DNA from: an uncultured Magnetospirillum sp.
Lineage (GTDB): Bacteria; Pseudomonadota; Alphaproteobacteria; Rhodospirillales; Magnetospirillaceae
DNA: 64,000 nt
Direction of reading: 5' to 3'
Assembly (NCBI RefSeq): GCF_903853455.1
Contig: NZ_CAINTR010000201.1
Location: forward strand, 1 to 64,000
This document shows, one piece after another, positions 47,629-57,771 of this stretch. Below the pieces are notes generated by a model. It made no database searches and was not told the DNA's origin. It saw only the letters and a program-made list of their open reading frames with translations. The position numbers were made by a program, and so were the translations under genes. Every line of letters starts with the position of its first letter. The first letter of the stretch is position 1.

Positions 47629-48329
47629 GGGGCGGATCCATAGCGGTGCAGGCCGGGTCCGTGCAGCTTCAGCCAGGAGCGGGCCGGCTTGGGATTGCCG
47701 ACCAGGGTCTCGACCAGCCGCCAGAAGTCGGGGCCGTGGTTCATTTCGGCCAGATGGGCCACTTCGTGGGCGACCACGTAATCCAGGATCCAGCCTGGCG
47801 CCAGGATCAGCCGCCACGAGAACGACAACTCGCCATCGGCGGTGCACGAGCCCCAGCGCGACTTGGTGTCGCGCACCGTCACCCGGGCGACCTTGCGGCC
47901 GATGCTTGCGGACAAGCTGCGCGAGCGATGGGCCAGCACCAGCCGGGCCTCGTCGCGCAGGAAGGCGCCGACCCGCCGCGCCACATGCTCCTCGCGCCCC
48001 GAGACGTTGATCCGGCCCTCCTCGGCCCAGACGCCGCGCCGGGCGGTGGGCTGATGATTGATCCGATGGGGAAGGCCCATGAACGGCAGTTCGGCGCCGG
48101 GGGCCAGGGCGATTCGCTCGGGCATGGAATCCAGCCGGCCGGCGATCCAGTCGCGCTGATGGTGGGCGAAGCGCTCGGCCTCGGCCAGCGGCACGCCCAC
48201 CGGCAACACCACCACCACGCCGTCGCCGCCGGGGGCGATGCGCAGGCTCATGCGGCTGGCCGTGCTCGACCGACGGACGGCAAGCGACAGCTCACGACCG
48301 GCGATGTCGAGGCGAAGCGAAGGGCTCAT
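47625..48329 (-). CDS. YgjP-like (DUF45) zinc metallopeptidase
   Basis: The HEXXH zinc motif is in [19 protein letters not shown], preceded by [20 protein letters not shown], the signature of the DUF45/SprT-like family. The N-terminal half is a small beta domain ([18 protein letters not shown]). There is no signal peptide. The length is 234 from the ATG chosen here; a GTG nine codons upstream (48356) has a slightly better AAAGG spacing and is possible. It is followed immediately by the efflux gene and is divergent from cobQ. Confidence 0.9.
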   Translation of the reverse strand: MSPSLRLDIAGRELSLAVRRSSTASRMSLRIAPGGDGVVVVLPVGVPLAEAERFAHHQRDWIAGRLDSMPERIALAPGAELPFMGLPHRINHQPTARRGVWAEEGRINVSGREEHVARRVGAFLRDEARLVLAHRSRSLSASIGRKVARVTVRDTKSRWGSCTADGELSFSWRLILAPGWILDYVVAHEVAHLAEMNHGPDFWRLVETLVGNPKPARSWLKLHGPGLHRYGSAP

Positions 48330-48415
48330 GGGGAGGTGATAACGCGGTAGGACCACTCAAGACAACCTTTGCCTCGCTCTTGCCCCGGCATCCCTGGTCT
48401 GCGACAGTCGCCGCC

Positions 48416-49903
48416 ATGACCGCAATCCGATCGCGCAAACCCGCCCTGATGCTGCAAGGCACCGGCTCCGACGTGGGCAAATCGCTGCTGGCGGCCGGGC
48501 TGTGCCGGCTGTTCGCCCGGCGCGGCCTCGCCGTGCGGCCGTTCAAGCCGCAGAACATGTCCAACAACGCCGCCGTGACCGAGGATGGCGGCGAGATCGG
48601 CCGCGCCCAGGCGTTGCAGGCCCGCGCCTGCGGGGTGCGGCCGCGCTCCGACATGAACCCGGTGCTGTTGAAGCCGCAGAGCGAGACCGGCGCCCAGGTG
48701 GTGGTCCAGGGCAAGGTCGTGGCCAGCGCCACGGCGCGCGACTATTACGCCTTGAAGCCCTCGCTGCTGCCCAAGGTGCTGGAAAGCTTCGCGCGGCTGG
48801 AGGCCGAGGCCGACCTGATGGTGGTCGAAGGGGCCGGCAGCGCCGCCGAGGTCAACCTGCGCGCCGCCGACATCGCCAATATGGGCTTCGCCGAGGCCGC
48901 CGACATTCCGGTGGTGCTGGTGGCCGATATCGACCGGGGGGGCGTCATCGCCGCCATCGTCGGCACCCATGCCCTGCTGCCGGAGACCGAGCGCGCCCGG
49001 CTCAAGGGCTATGTCATCAACCGCTTTCGTGGCGATCCCGCCCTATTCGCCCCGGCGGTGGACATCATTTTCGAACGCACCGGTCTGCCCTGCCTCGGCA
49101 TCATTCCCTGGTTCGCCGATGCCGCCCTGCTGCCGGCCGAGGATGCCGCCTCCCTGACCGGTCGGTCGAGTGGCGGTGACGGCATCCGTATCATCGTGCC
49201 CCGGTTGTCGCGCATCGCCAATTTCGACGATTTCGACCCGCTGGCGGCGGAGCCCGATGTGCGGCTGGAGATGGTGGCGCCGGGGCGGCCACTGCCGCTC
49301 GACGCCGACCTGATCATCCTGCCCGGTTCCAAATCCACCATCGCCGACCTGAATTTCTTGCGGCAGCAGGGCTGGGACATCGACATCAAGGCCCATCTGC
49401 GCCGGGGCGGCCGGGTGCTGGGGATCTGCGCCGGCTATCAGATGCTGGGCGGCCGCGTCGCCGACCCGCTGGGGGTGGAAGGCCCGGTCGGCGGAGTCGC
49501 CGCCGGGCTGGGGCTGCTGGCGGTGGACACGGTGATGGAGGGCGACAAGGTGCTGACCGAGATGGCCGGCACCGCCGCCGGCGGCGTGGCGGTCCGGGGC
49601 TACGAGATGCATATGGGGCGCACCAGCGGTCCCGACACGGCGCGGCCGCTGCTGACGCTGGACGGCCGGCCCGATGGCGCGGTGTCGCGCGACGGTCTGG
49701 TGTCGGGGTGCTATCTGCACGGGCTGTTCGCCTCGGATTCCTTCCGCGCCGGCTTTCTCGCCGGGCTGCGGCCCGGTCGCGGCGGCGGTCTGGCCTACGA
49801 GACCCTGGTGGACGACGTGCTGGACCGTCTGGCCGACCATCTGGAGCGGCACATGGCGGTCGAGCCGTTATGGCGGATTGCTAACCGAACGGATCCGGGC
49901 TGA
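48416..49903 (+). CDS. cobQ: Cobyric acid synthase
   Basis: It amidates four side chains of adenosylcobyrinic acid a,c-diamide. The N-terminal dethiobiotin-synthetase-like ATPase has [29 protein letters not shown] and [13 protein letters not shown]. The C-terminal glutaminase has the Cys in [11 protein letters not shown] and the His in [10 protein letters not shown]. The length is 495. The ATG 12 codons inside the longest open frame was chosen because similarity starts there. cbiB lies close by on the other strand, forming a small cobalamin cluster. Confidence 0.97.
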   Translation: MTAIRSRKPALMLQGTGSDVGKSLLAAGLCRLFARRGLAVRPFKPQNMSNNAAVTEDGGEIGRAQALQARACGVRPRSDMNPVLLKPQSETGAQVVVQGKVVASATARDYYALKPSLLPKVLESFARLEAEADLMVVEGAGSAAEVNLRAADIANMGFAEAADIPVVLVADIDRGGVIAAIVGTHALLPETERARLKGYVINRFRGDPALFAPAVDIIFERTGLPCLGIIPWFADAALLPAEDAASLTGRSSGGDGIRIIVPRLSRIANFDDFDPLAAEPDVRLEMVAPGRPLPLDADLIILPGSKSTIADLNFLRQQGWDIDIKAHLRRGGRVLGICAGYQMLGGRVADPLGVEGPVGGVAAGLGLLAVDTVMEGDKVLTEMAGTAAGGVAVRGYEMHMGRTSGPDTARPLLTLDGRPDGAVSRDGLVSGCYLHGLFASDSFRAGFLAGLRPGRGGGLAYETLVDDVLDRLADHLERHMAVEPLWRIANRTDPG

Positions 49904-50234
49904 AGGCCCGCTCCTCCATCACCCGGACCTCGCTGTCCAACAAGGCCAGATAGGCGTCGTAGGCGGGAGTGGTGGGGATGTCGAGACCGCGCAGCTCCAT
50001 TTCCGAGGTCAGGTCGGTCTGTTCGTGCATCAGGTCGGTGTCGAAGGGGCGGATCTGGCTGCATTGCCGCGACAAGGTCCAGCTACGCAGCAGCAGTTCG
50101 TCGGGCAACCGGGCATAACGCTGCCCGCGCCCAACATAGTCGTTGTGGCGCCGGAGCTTGCCGTCATTCAGCCATGCGGCGATCCGCGCCTGCATGGGAT
50201 TGTCTGGCTTGGCCATGGGCATACCCGGAAACAT
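49881..50234 (-). CDS. Conserved hypothetical protein between cobalamin genes (117 aa)
   Basis: I do not recognise a named family. The product is soluble and charged, with [36 protein letters not shown] and a C-terminal [19 protein letters not shown] helix. Several Met codons (at 50234, 50222 and 50216) could start it and none has a strong ribosome-binding site. The last 23 bases overlap the convergent cobQ end. It lies 25 bases downstream of cbiB on the same strand and could be co-transcribed with it. Confidence 0.65.
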   Translation of the reverse strand: MFPGMPMAKPDNPMQARIAAWLNDGKLRRHNDYVGRGQRYARLPDELLLRSWTLSRQCSQIRPFDTDLMHEQTDLTSEMELRGLDIPTTPAYDAYLALLDSEVRVMEERAFSPDPFG

Positions 50235-50259
50235 TCGACAGGGTTACTATAGCTTAAGT

Positions 50260-51255
50260 CTAGGATTGGAGCCAGAGCAGCAGAACCACCGATCCGGCAT
50301 CCAGGACGCAGGCGACGGTGAACAGGTGCAGCGCCCGGTGGATATCGGCGATGCCGGCCCGCGCCCGGCCCGACCCGATCCATTTCTCGTCCACCACCAG
50401 ACCGGGATATTTGCGCGGCCCGCCCAGGGCCAGACCCAGGGCGCCGGCGGCGGCGGCCTCGGGCCAGCCGGAATTGGGCGAGCGGTGATGGCGGGCGTCG
50501 GTGACCATGGTGACCAGTGCCGCCACCGGCTTGCCCTTGGGCACGAACGGCGCCGCCAGCGCCAGCATCAGGGCTGCCATGCGCGCGGGGACGAGGTTCA
50601 GCAGGTCGTCCAGCCGGGCCGCGGCCATGCCGAAGGCGCGGTACTTGTCGTTGCGGTAGCCGACCATGCTGTCCAGGGTGTTGACCGTCTTGTAGAGCAG
50701 TAGGCCGGGCAGGCCGGCGACGGCGTACCAGAACACCGGCGCCACCACCCCGTCGGCGAAGTTCTCGGCCAGGCTTTCGATGGCGGCGCGGGCGACGCCA
50801 TACTCGTCCAGCGACAGCGGGTCGCGCCCGACGATGCGCGACACCGCGTAGCGCCCGGCCTCGACGCCGCCCTGGGTCAGGGCCAGGGCCACGTCGTGGA
50901 CATGCTCGAACAGCGAGCGCTGGGCCAGCAAGGTGGCGGCGACGAACACCTCGACCAGCCAGACATGCGGCAGGGTCCGGGCCAGAAAGGCGATCCCCCC
51001 GCCGACGGACAGCGCCATCGCCGCCATGACGAACACCAGCAGGACGCCGCGCAGCCGGCGGTCCGCCTCCGAGCGTTCCGGTTTGTTCAACCGCTTGTCG
51101 AGGCTGGCGACGACGCGGCCGATCATCACCACCGGATGGGGGATGACGCGGAACAGCCAGCCCATCTCGCCCAGCGCCGCGTCCACCGCGATGGCCATGA
51201 ACAGCATCAGCAGCGGGTCGGGGGTATGGCCGAAATGGGTGAACAGCGGAAACAT
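50260..51255 (-). CDS. cbiB: Adenosylcobinamide-phosphate synthase
   Basis: This membrane enzyme (called CobD in the aerobic pathway) attaches the aminopropanol arm to adenosylcobyric acid. Motifs: [27 protein letters not shown], seen here in pieces as [10 protein letters not shown] and [49 protein letters not shown]; and [18 protein letters not shown]. There are several hydrophobic helices. The length is 331. The start [10 protein letters not shown] was picked by similarity; it lacks a Shine-Dalgarno sequence. Confidence 0.95.
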   Translation of the reverse strand: MFPLFTHFGHTPDPLLMLFMAIAVDAALGEMGWLFRVIPHPVVMIGRVVASLDKRLNKPERSEADRRLRGVLLVFVMAAMALSVGGGIAFLARTLPHVWLVEVFVAATLLAQRSLFEHVHDVALALTQGGVEAGRYAVSRIVGRDPLSLDEYGVARAAIESLAENFADGVVAPVFWYAVAGLPGLLLYKTVNTLDSMVGYRNDKYRAFGMAAARLDDLLNLVPARMAALMLALAAPFVPKGKPVAALVTMVTDARHHRSPNSGWPEAAAAGALGLALGGPRKYPGLVVDEKWIGSGRARAGIADIHRALHLFTVACVLDAGSVVLLLWLQS

Positions 51256-51331
51256 GGCGCCAAGATGCGGCGGCGGCGCGGGCGCGTCAACCTGGGCAAT
51301 CGCTATCGGCGATTGCCCAAAGCATTGCATA

Positions 51332-51419
51332 CGCCTCAAGCGCCGGCGCGAGCATCCGCTCGCTGGGGCTTCCGCGCCACGTGGCGCGCGCCCTCAACGG
51401 GCTAGTCGCTGCGCTCCGA
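51332..51419 (-). repeat. Structured intergenic element, copy 7
   Basis: Minus orientation, between divergent cbiB and the hydrolase gene. It shares the GGAGCGCAGCGACTAGCCCG leader with copy 5. Fully self-complementary palindrome CGCGCCACGTGGCGCG; stem GCGAGC-GGAT-GCTCGC; 3' end GCCGGCGCTTGAGG. Confidence 0.8.
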
Positions 51420-51511
51420 ATGGGCGCGTCAACACCCCCCACCCGTTCTATTGTCTCCTTGTCCTCGCGATGCCATCCTTGCGCCAGGGATTCAATCCGG
51501 GAGAGATGGTG

Positions 51512-52372
51512 ATGGACGATCACGTCAAGAGTCTGCTGCCCAATGCCGACATGACCCGGCGCGGCTTCGTGTCGGCGGCGGTGCTGGCCACCGGCTACGC
51601 CCTGGCGGTCAGCCCTGCTTCGGCCGAGGCCATCGCCACCGACGCCACCGGCCTTTCCGCCGGGGCGGTGATGATTCCCACCACCGGCGGCACCTCCATG
51701 CCGGCCTATGCCGCCATGCCGGCCGGCACGGGGAAATTCCCCACCGTGCTGGTGGTGCAGGAGATCTTCGGCGTTCACGAGCATATCCGCGACATCTGCC
51801 GCCGGCTGGCCAAGCTGGGCTATCAGGCGGTGGCGCCGGAGCTGTATTTCCGCCAGGGCGATCCCGCGGTGATCTCCGACATTCCCACCATCTTGTCCTC
51901 CATCGTCGCCAAGGTCCCCGACGCCCAGGTGATGGCCGACCTGGACGCCACCGCCGCCTGGGCGGCGGCCAATGGCGGCGATCCGGCCCGCCTCGGCATC
52001 ACCGGCTTCTGCTGGGGCGGACGCGTCGTCTGGCTGTATGCCGCCCATAATCCCAAGCTCAAGGCCGGGGTGGCGTGGTACGGCAAGCTGGTCGGCGAGG
52101 CGTCGGCGTTGACGCCGAGGAATCCCATCGACGTGGCGGCGGAGCTGACGGCGCCGGTGCTGGGCCTGTATGGCGGCGCCGATCAGGGCATTCCCCAAGA
52201 CACGGTCGAGCAGATGCGAGTGGCGGTGAAACAGGCCAAGGTGGCGGTGGAGATCAAAGTCTATCCCGACGCGCCCCACGCCTTCCACGCCGACTACCGC
52301 CCGTCCTACCGCGAGGCGGCGGCCAAGGACGGCTGGGGCCGGTTGCAGGCGTGGTTCAAGGCGAATTTGTAG
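51512..52372 (+). CDS. Tat-exported dienelactone hydrolase family protein
   Basis: An alpha/beta hydrolase with the nucleophile Cys in [12 protein letters not shown], the Asp in [10 protein letters not shown] and the His in [12 protein letters not shown], the Cys-Asp-His triad of dienelactone hydrolases. The N-terminus has a twin-arginine signal, [19 protein letters not shown], preceded by 15 residues, so it is predicted to be folded before export to the periplasm. GGAGA lies about 7 bases before the chosen ATG (MDDHVK). The length is 286. The substrate is unknown. Confidence 0.9.
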   Translation: MDDHVKSLLPNADMTRRGFVSAAVLATGYALAVSPASAEAIATDATGLSAGAVMIPTTGGTSMPAYAAMPAGTGKFPTVLVVQEIFGVHEHIRDICRRLAKLGYQAVAPELYFRQGDPAVISDIPTILSSIVAKVPDAQVMADLDATAAWAAANGGDPARLGITGFCWGGRVVWLYAAHNPKLKAGVAWYGKLVGEASALTPRNPIDVAAELTAPVLGLYGGADQGIPQDTVEQMRVAVKQAKVAVEIKVYPDAPHAFHADYRPSYREAAAKDGWGRLQAWFKANL

Positions 52373-52375
52373 ACA

Positions 52376-52957
52376 TCAGCACGTCACCCGCTCGACCGTG
52401 CCGCCCTTGAGGACGAACACCGCGTCCTGGGGGCTGTCGCCGCGCATGGCGGTGTCGGGGTCCTGGCCGAGATAGAGGCCGCGCAGCACCCGGCCGGCGA
52501 TGCCGTGGCTGACCACCACCAGCCGCTCGCCGGGCTGGAGGTCGGCCAGCCACGTGGCCAGCCGGGCGGCGACAGCGGAGTGGCTTTCGCCGTCGGGGCT
52601 GTGGAACACCCAGTGGCCGAGGCCGCTGCCGCCGGTCGTCTCGGGCGGCAGCTCGGCCTTGAGCCGGCCGGACAGGCTGCCGGTGTTCACCTCTTTCAGA
52701 CGGGGATCGAAGGTGGTGGTGGCAGCGTCGAGGCCGGCCAGTTCGCACAGGATGCCGGTGGTCTGGGCGCAGCGTCCCAGCGGGCTCGACACCACCCGCC
52801 AACTCTGGCCGTCACCGATCAGGCGGCGGATGGCGACGCCGTAGCGGCAGGCCTGCTCGGTGCCCTTGAGGGTCAGCGGCGAATCCAGGTGGCCCTGGAT
52901 GCGGCCTTCCCGGTTGAAGACGGTCTCGCCGTGGCGGACCAGGATGATGGTGGGCAT
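52376..52957 (-). CDS. Histidine phosphatase (phosphoglycerate-mutase-like)
   Basis: The phospho-His motif is LVRHGETVFNREGRIQGHLD, with the second His in VVSHGIAGRVLRG and SSPLGRCAQTTGIL. The length is 193. It could be a cobalamin pathway phosphatase (CobC type), since cobQ and cbiB lie within 4 kb, but the sequence does not distinguish this from general phosphatases. It is convergent with the hydrolase gene, 3 bases apart at the stops. Confidence 0.9.
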   Translation of the reverse strand: MPTIILVRHGETVFNREGRIQGHLDSPLTLKGTEQACRYGVAIRRLIGDGQSWRVVSSPLGRCAQTTGILCELAGLDAATTTFDPRLKEVNTGSLSGRLKAELPPETTGGSGLGHWVFHSPDGESHSAVAARLATWLADLQPGERLVVVSHGIAGRVLRGLYLGQDPDTAMRGDSPQDAVFVLKGGTVERVTC

Positions 52958-53012
52958 TGTCGGGGGTGCGCGAGGGGCCTCGCGGCCCCTCGCATCCTTG
53001 CTATGTTATGAA

Positions 53013-55409
53013 CTACCCGCGCAGCTCGCCGCCGGTGGCCTTGGTCACCGCGGCGACGATCTTGGCGCCGACCGCCTCGATCTCCTCGTCGGTGAGGGTC
53101 TTGTCGGTGGGTTGCAGGGTCACGGTGATGGCCAGCGACTTCTTGCCCGCCGCCATCTTGTCGCCCTCGTAGAGGTCGAACACCGTCACGTCGGCGACCA
53201 GGGTCTTGTCGGCGCCCTTGGCGGCGCGCACCACCGCGTCGGCGGCGACCGCGCTGTCCAGGGTGAAGGCGAAGTCGCGCTCCAGCGGCTGGAACGCCGA
53301 GGCCCGCAGCAGCGGCCGCGCCTTGGTGGCTTTGGGCTTGGCCGGCGGCAGCGCCTCCAGGAACAGCTCGAAGCCGACCACCGGCCCCTTGACGTCGAGG
53401 CTTCCCAGGATGCCGGGGTGGATCTCGCCGAACAGGGCGATCAGCTTGTTGCCCAGCTTCAGCGAGCCGGAGCGGCCGGGGTGGTACCAGGACGGGGCCT
53501 CGGTCCCCACTTGCAGGCTGTCGGGATTGCCCCCGGCGGCGGCGATGGCGGCCAAGGCGTCGGCCTTGGCGTCGAAGGCGTCGACGGCCCGGGCGGGGTC
53601 GGCCCAGTGACGGTCTCTGGCCTTGCCGGCGCGGATGCCGGCGGCGACCTGACGCTGCTGGCCGGGTTCGGGACCGTCGAACTGCGGCCCGATCTCGAAC
53701 AGCCCCAGGTCGCGCATGCCGCGGTCGGCGTTGCGGCCGGCCGCCGCGATCAGGTTGGGCAGCACCGAGGGGCGCATGACGTCGAGATCGCTGGAAATGG
53801 GATTGGCCAGATGCATCTCGGGGGCGCCGCCGCCGAACAACTTGGCCTGGGCTTCGGGCAGGAACGACCAGGTCACCGTTTCCACCAGTCCACGCGACGC
53901 CAGCTGACGCCGCACCCAGCCGGAACGGCGCTGACCGGGGGTCAGCACCGGCTTGGGCATGGGCGAGCGCGGCAGCGGCACCGACGGGATGTTGTCGTAG
54001 CCGTTGATGCGGATGACCTCTTCCACCAGATCGTGCTCGGCGGCGATGTCGCCGCGCCAGGACGGCGGATTGATCAAGAGGCCGTCATCATGCTCGGCCA
54101 CGGCGCAGCCCAGGTCGTTGAGGACGGCCTCCATGCGGGCGACCTGGACCTGGACGCCGCCCAGGGCGGCGACCCGCTCGGGCCGCAGCACGATGGATTG
54201 CTGCCAGTCGGGCTCGGTGCCGGCGATCACCGGCTCGGAAGCCTCGCCGCCGCACAGATCGATGATCATGCGGGTGGCCAGCTCCATGGCCGGCACCACG
54301 AAACCGGGATCGACGCCGCGTTCGAAACGGAAGCGGGCGTCGGACAGGATTTCCAGCCTGCGGCCGGTGGCGGCGGTGCGGATGGGATCGAAATAGGCGG
54401 CTTCCAGGAAGACCTCGGTGGTGGTCTCGGTGCAGCCGGAATGCTCGCCGCCGATGATGCCGGCCAGCGCCTCGGGTCCGGCTTCGTCGGCGATCACCGT
54501 CATGCTGGCATCCAGGGCGTAGGTCTTGCCGTTCAGCGCCGCCAGGCTCTCGCCCGGCTTGGCCAGCCGGGCGCGGATGTCGCCCTTGACCTTGGCGGCG
54601 TCGAACACATGCAGCGGCCGCGACAGGTCGTAGGTGAAGAAGTTGGTGATGTCCACCAGCACCGAAATGGGGCGCAGGCCGATGGCGGTCAGGCGGTCCT
54701 TCAGCCATTGCGGACTGTCGCCGTTGGTCACGCCGCGAATATGGCGGCCGGCGAACAGCGGGCAGGCGGCCGCGTCCTCGGGCTCGAACTCCAGGCGTAC
54801 GCCGATGGGGCTCTTGAACCTGCCCGGCACCGGCTCGACCTCGAGCGGCTTCAGGTTGCCCAGCCCGTAGGCGGCGAGATCGCGGGCGATTCCGCGCACG
54901 CCCAGGCAGTCGGCGCGGTTGGGGGTGACCGAAATCTCGATCATGGGATCGAAGCTCATGATGTCGAGCAGGCGGGCGCCGACGGCGAGGTCGGCCGCCA
55001 GTTCGGCGATGCCGTCATGGTCCTCGCCCAGTTTCAGTTCGCGCCACGAGCACATCATGCCCTGGCTCTCGACGCCCCGCACATTGCCCTTCTTCAGGGT
55101 TTCGCCGTTATGGGGAATGCGGGTGCCGGGCAACGCCAGGATCACCTTGAGACCGACCCGGGCATTGGGGGCGCCGCACACCACCTGGATGGTGGCGCTG
55201 CCGGTGTCGACCTTGCACAGTTTCAGCTTGTCGGCGTTGGGGTGCTTTTCGGCCTCCAGGACATGACCCACGACGAAGCCGTCCAGATGCTTGGAGGGGT
55301 CGTCGATGCTCTCGACCTCCAGACCCACGGCGGTGAGGCCGATCTCGATCTGGTCCAGGGTGGCGGTGGTCTCAAGGTGGTCCTTGAGCCAGGCAAGCGT
55401 GAACTTCAT
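53013..55409 (-). CDS. pheT: Phenylalanine-tRNA ligase beta subunit
   Basis: Domains in order: N-terminal [12 protein letters not shown], the EMAP/OB-type tRNA-binding domain ([20 protein letters not shown]), the B3/B4 editing domain (FAGRHIRGV and [19 protein letters not shown]), B5 ([34 protein letters not shown]) and the C-terminal anticodon-binding FDX-ACB domain ([13 protein letters not shown]). The length is 798. The ATG overlaps the pheS stop (ATGA). It forms the alpha2-beta2 enzyme with PheS. Confidence 0.99.
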   Translation of the reverse strand: MKFTLAWLKDHLETTATLDQIEIGLTAVGLEVESIDDPSKHLDGFVVGHVLEAEKHPNADKLKLCKVDTGSATIQVVCGAPNARVGLKVILALPGTRIPHNGETLKKGNVRGVESQGMMCSWRELKLGEDHDGIAELAADLAVGARLLDIMSFDPMIEISVTPNRADCLGVRGIARDLAAYGLGNLKPLEVEPVPGRFKSPIGVRLEFEPEDAAACPLFAGRHIRGVTNGDSPQWLKDRLTAIGLRPISVLVDITNFFTYDLSRPLHVFDAAKVKGDIRARLAKPGESLAALNGKTYALDASMTVIADEAGPEALAGIIGGEHSGCTETTTEVFLEAAYFDPIRTAATGRRLEILSDARFRFERGVDPGFVVPAMELATRMIIDLCGGEASEPVIAGTEPDWQQSIVLRPERVAALGGVQVQVARMEAVLNDLGCAVAEHDDGLLINPPSWRGDIAAEHDLVEEVIRINGYDNIPSVPLPRSPMPKPVLTPGQRRSGWVRRQLASRGLVETVTWSFLPEAQAKLFGGGAPEMHLANPISSDLDVMRPSVLPNLIAAAGRNADRGMRDLGLFEIGPQFDGPEPGQQRQVAAGIRAGKARDRHWADPARAVDAFDAKADALAAIAAAGGNPDSLQVGTEAPSWYHPGRSGSLKLGNKLIALFGEIHPGILGSLDVKGPVVGFELFLEALPPAKPKATKARPLLRASAFQPLERDFAFTLDSAVAADAVVRAAKGADKTLVADVTVFDLYEGDKMAAGKKSLAITVTLQPTDKTLTDEEIEAVGAKIVAAVTKATGGELRG

Positions 55410-56482
55410 CGGGTCAACCCTCCCGAAAGCGTGGGGACGTCCAGCGGCACGAAGCCGTAATGCTTCAGCCAGCGCAGGTCGGAATCGAAGAAGGTGCGCA
55501 GATCGGGGATGCCGTATTTCAGCATGGCCACCCGCTCCACTCCCATGCCGAAGGCGAAGCCTTGATAGCGGTCGGGGTCGATGCCGCAATTCCTGAGCAC
55601 ATTGGGATGGACCATGCCGCAGCCGAGGATCTCCAGCCAGCCGGCGCCGGGGCCGATCTTGAGTTCCCCGCCCTCGCGCGAGCAGCCGATATCGACCTCG
55701 GCCGACGGCTCGGTGAAGGGGAAGAAGCTGGGGCGGAACCGCACCGGCACGTCGTCCACCTCGAAGAAGGCGCGAACGAACTCGATCAGGCAGCCCTTGA
55801 GGTGACCCATATGGGTGGCCTCGTCGATCACCAGCCCCTCCACCTGATGGAACATGGGCGTATGGGTCATGTCGGAATCGCAGCGATAGGTGCGGCCCGG
55901 CACCAGCACCCGGATCGGCGGCTTGTCGCTCAGCATGGTGCGGATCTGCACCGGGCTGGTATGGGTGCGCAGCAGGTGACGCCCTCCTTCCGGCCTTTCG
56001 CCGAAATAGAAGGTGTCGTGCATCTGGCGGGCGGGATGCTCGGGGGGAATGTTCAGCGCGGTGAAATTGTGGAAGTCGTCCTCGATATCGGGACCTTCGG
56101 CCACCACGAAGCCCATCTGGGCGAAGATGGCGGTGATTTCCTCGATGGTCTGGCTGATGGGATGGATGCGGCCCAGGGTGTCCGGGCGCGCCGGCAGGGT
56201 GACATCGATGCGCTCGTGGGCCAGCCGCTGGTCCAGCGCCTTGGTGTCCAGCACCGCCTTGGCGGCATCCAGGGCGGCGGCGACCTCGTCGCGGACGGCG
56301 TTGAGGGTGGCGCCGGCGGCCTTGCGCTCCTCGGGGCCCATGGCGCCGAGCGTCTTCATCAGGCCCGAGATGGTGCCCTTCTTGCCCAAGGCGGCGACGC
56401 GGGCGGCATCCAGTTGGTCCGGCGTGCTGGCCGCCGCCACGGCGGCCAGGGCTTCGGCGCGGATCTTATCGAGGTCCTGCAT
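55406..56482 (-). CDS. pheS: Phenylalanine-tRNA ligase alpha subunit
   Basis: This is the class-II catalytic subunit. An N-terminal coiled coil is followed by motif 2 ([17 protein letters not shown]) and motif 3 ([17 protein letters not shown]), with [12 protein letters not shown] in between. The length is 358, typical. It follows rplT, from which a terminator-like hairpin separates it, and is coupled to pheT by a 4-base overlap. Confidence 0.99.
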   Translation of the reverse strand: MQDLDKIRAEALAAVAAASTPDQLDAARVAALGKKGTISGLMKTLGAMGPEERKAAGATLNAVRDEVAAALDAAKAVLDTKALDQRLAHERIDVTLPARPDTLGRIHPISQTIEEITAIFAQMGFVVAEGPDIEDDFHNFTALNIPPEHPARQMHDTFYFGERPEGGRHLLRTHTSPVQIRTMLSDKPPIRVLVPGRTYRCDSDMTHTPMFHQVEGLVIDEATHMGHLKGCLIEFVRAFFEVDDVPVRFRPSFFPFTEPSAEVDIGCSREGGELKIGPGAGWLEILGCGMVHPNVLRNCGIDPDRYQGFAFGMGVERVAMLKYGIPDLRTFFDSDLRWLKHYGFVPLDVPTLSGGLTR

Positions 56483-56508
56483 GGGTTTGTCCTATCCCCT
56501 AGAACAGG

Positions 56509-56538
56509 AAAAGGGGCCGCCCCGATTGGGCCGGCCCC
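56509..56538 (-). terminator. Terminator between rplT and pheS
   Basis: On the minus strand GGGGCCG and CGGCCCC enclose a 12-base loop that can pair further, followed by TTTT. It separates ribosomal-protein transcription from pheST, or attenuates it. Confidence 0.75.
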
Positions 56539-56569
56539 TCTCCATCACTTTAGCTTCCGTCAGGAAGTC

Positions 56570-56926
56570 TTACTGGAGGGCGGCCTGGGCCTTGTCCACC
56601 AGCGACTTAAACGCTTCCGGCTCGCGGATGGCGATGTCGGACAGCACCTTGCGGTCGAGCGCGATGTTGGCCTTCTTCAGGCCGTCCATGAAGCGCGAAT
56701 AGACCATGCCATGGGCGCGGGCGCCGGCGTTGATGCGCTGGATCCACAGGGCGCGGAAGTTGCGCTTCTTGGCACGACGGTCGCGGTAGGCGTAACGCAG
56801 CGCCTTCTCGACCTTCTGGATAGCGATCCGGAAGCAGGTGGAGGAGCGGCCGCGGTAACCCTTGGCGAGCTTGAGAATCTTCTTATGACGGGCGTGGGTG
56901 GTCACGCCCCGCTTGACGCGAGCCAT
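56570..56926 (-). CDS. rplT: 50S ribosomal protein L20
   Basis: A 118-residue basic protein with the family hallmarks [53 protein letters not shown] and [13 protein letters not shown]. It binds 23S rRNA early in 50S assembly and, in many bacteria, represses its own operon. It lies 3 bases after rpmI. Confidence 0.99.
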   Translation of the reverse strand: MARVKRGVTTHARHKKILKLAKGYRGRSSTCFRIAIQKVEKALRYAYRDRRAKKRNFRALWIQRINAGARAHGMVYSRFMDGLKKANIALDRKVLSDIAIREPEAFKSLVDKAQAALQ

Positions 56927-56929
56927 GGA

Positions 56930-57133
56930 TCAGCCTCCGTTCGGCAGGTAGAACTTCTTGACGTTGTCGCTGTCGGTCTTGAACAGCATGAAGGTGCCGC
57001 GATGCTGGCGCTTCATCTTCGACGTCTTGGCGCTCAGGCAGTGGCGCTTGAACGCGACGTTGGCCTTCACCTTGCCGGTGCCGGTGAGCTTGAACCGCTT
57101 TTTGGCGGAGCTCTTGGTCTTCATCTTGGGCAT
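56930..57133 (-). CDS. rpmI: 50S ribosomal protein L35
   Basis: A 67-residue basic protein: [20 protein letters not shown] at the start and [11 protein letters not shown] later, both standard. It begins the rpmI-rplT-pheS-pheT run. infC, often the first gene of this operon, is not here: the upstream 250 bases hold only a copy of the intergenic element family before an unrelated response-regulator gene. Confidence 0.98.
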   Translation of the reverse strand: MPKMKTKSSAKKRFKLTGTGKVKANVAFKRHCLSAKTSKMKRQHRGTFMLFKTDSDNVKKFYLPNGG

Positions 57134-57270
57134 TTTCGCTTTCCTTGATCTGGAAGTGTCTCAGCGAGAAGAAACGGCAAGGCAGCCCTGACAGCCTTGT
57201 CCGTTCAGGAAGGGGACGCTTATAGCGTGCGGCACATGCGATTGCAAGGGGAGGAGAGTCATTTCTGGTG

Positions 57271-57355
57271 CCCCTCAATCGCCGGGCGGCGGACCTCCGT
57301 CCGCCTTGGCTCTCGCCGCACGAGCAGCGCGGGCGCACTTGCGCCCGTGTGCGGC
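57271..57355 (-). repeat. Structured intergenic element, copy 8
   Basis: Minus orientation, upstream of rpmI. Diverged first palindrome preceded by an extra GGGCGCA/TGCGCCC hairpin; GAGCCAAGG; stem GGCGGAC-GGAG-GTCCGCC (identical to copy 1); 3' box CGCCCGGCGATTGAGGGG. Confidence 0.75.
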
Positions 57356-57383
57356 AGCGGCAGGATATCACAAGGCCGGGTGG

Positions 57384-57758
57384 TCAGGCGCCGACGCCGC
57401 AATAGCGCGCCACCTCGTCCAGCAGCTTGCGGATGGAGATGGGCTTGGTGATCACCTGCTCGAACCCTTCCGCCAGGAAGCCGGCCACCGAATCGGGATC
57501 GGCGAAGGCGGTCACCGCCACCACCGGCACGTCGCGGGTGCGGGCGTCGGCCTTCAGCAGCTTGAGCAGGTCCACCCCGGAATATTTGGGCAGCTGGATG
57601 TCCATCAGGATGACCGCCGCGCCGCTGGCGGCGGTGAGGTCGACCAATCCGTCGCCGTCGGAGGACTTGACGGTAGCGTAGCCGGCGATGCTGAGCGCCT
57701 GTTCCAGCAGCTTCATGTTCATCGCGTTGTCTTCGACGATGACGACGGTTCCCGTCAT
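57384..57758 (-). CDS. Single-domain response regulator (DivK-like)
   Basis: A stand-alone receiver of 124 residues. The phospho-Asp is in VILMDIQLPKYSGVDLLKLL, the acidic pair in VVIVEDNAMNMKLLEQAL, the Thr in PVVAVTAFADPDSV and the Lys in QVITKPISIRKLLDEV. It lacks an output domain, so it should signal by protein contacts; its sequence resembles DivK/CpdR-type relays. GAGGGGG lies 8 bases before the chosen ATG (one at 57764 is too close). It starts 13 bases after the REC-PAS-GGDEF-EAL gene and is probably co-transcribed. Confidence 0.92.
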   Translation of the reverse strand: MTGTVVIVEDNAMNMKLLEQALSIAGYATVKSSDGDGLVDLTAASGAAVILMDIQLPKYSGVDLLKLLKADARTRDVPVVAVTAFADPDSVAGFLAEGFEQVITKPISIRKLLDEVARYCGVGA

Positions 57759-57771
57759 AGTCATTACCCCC

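Noticed and set aside
48300-48420. Cobalamin riboswitch before cobQ
   Set aside because: The short gap lacks the conserved B12-box-like segments, and the divergent gene leaves too little space.
52860-55460. An 866-codon plus-strand frame opposite pheT
   Set aside because: It is antisense to a complete pheT and shows only low-complexity Gly/Gln/Val/Asp sequence.
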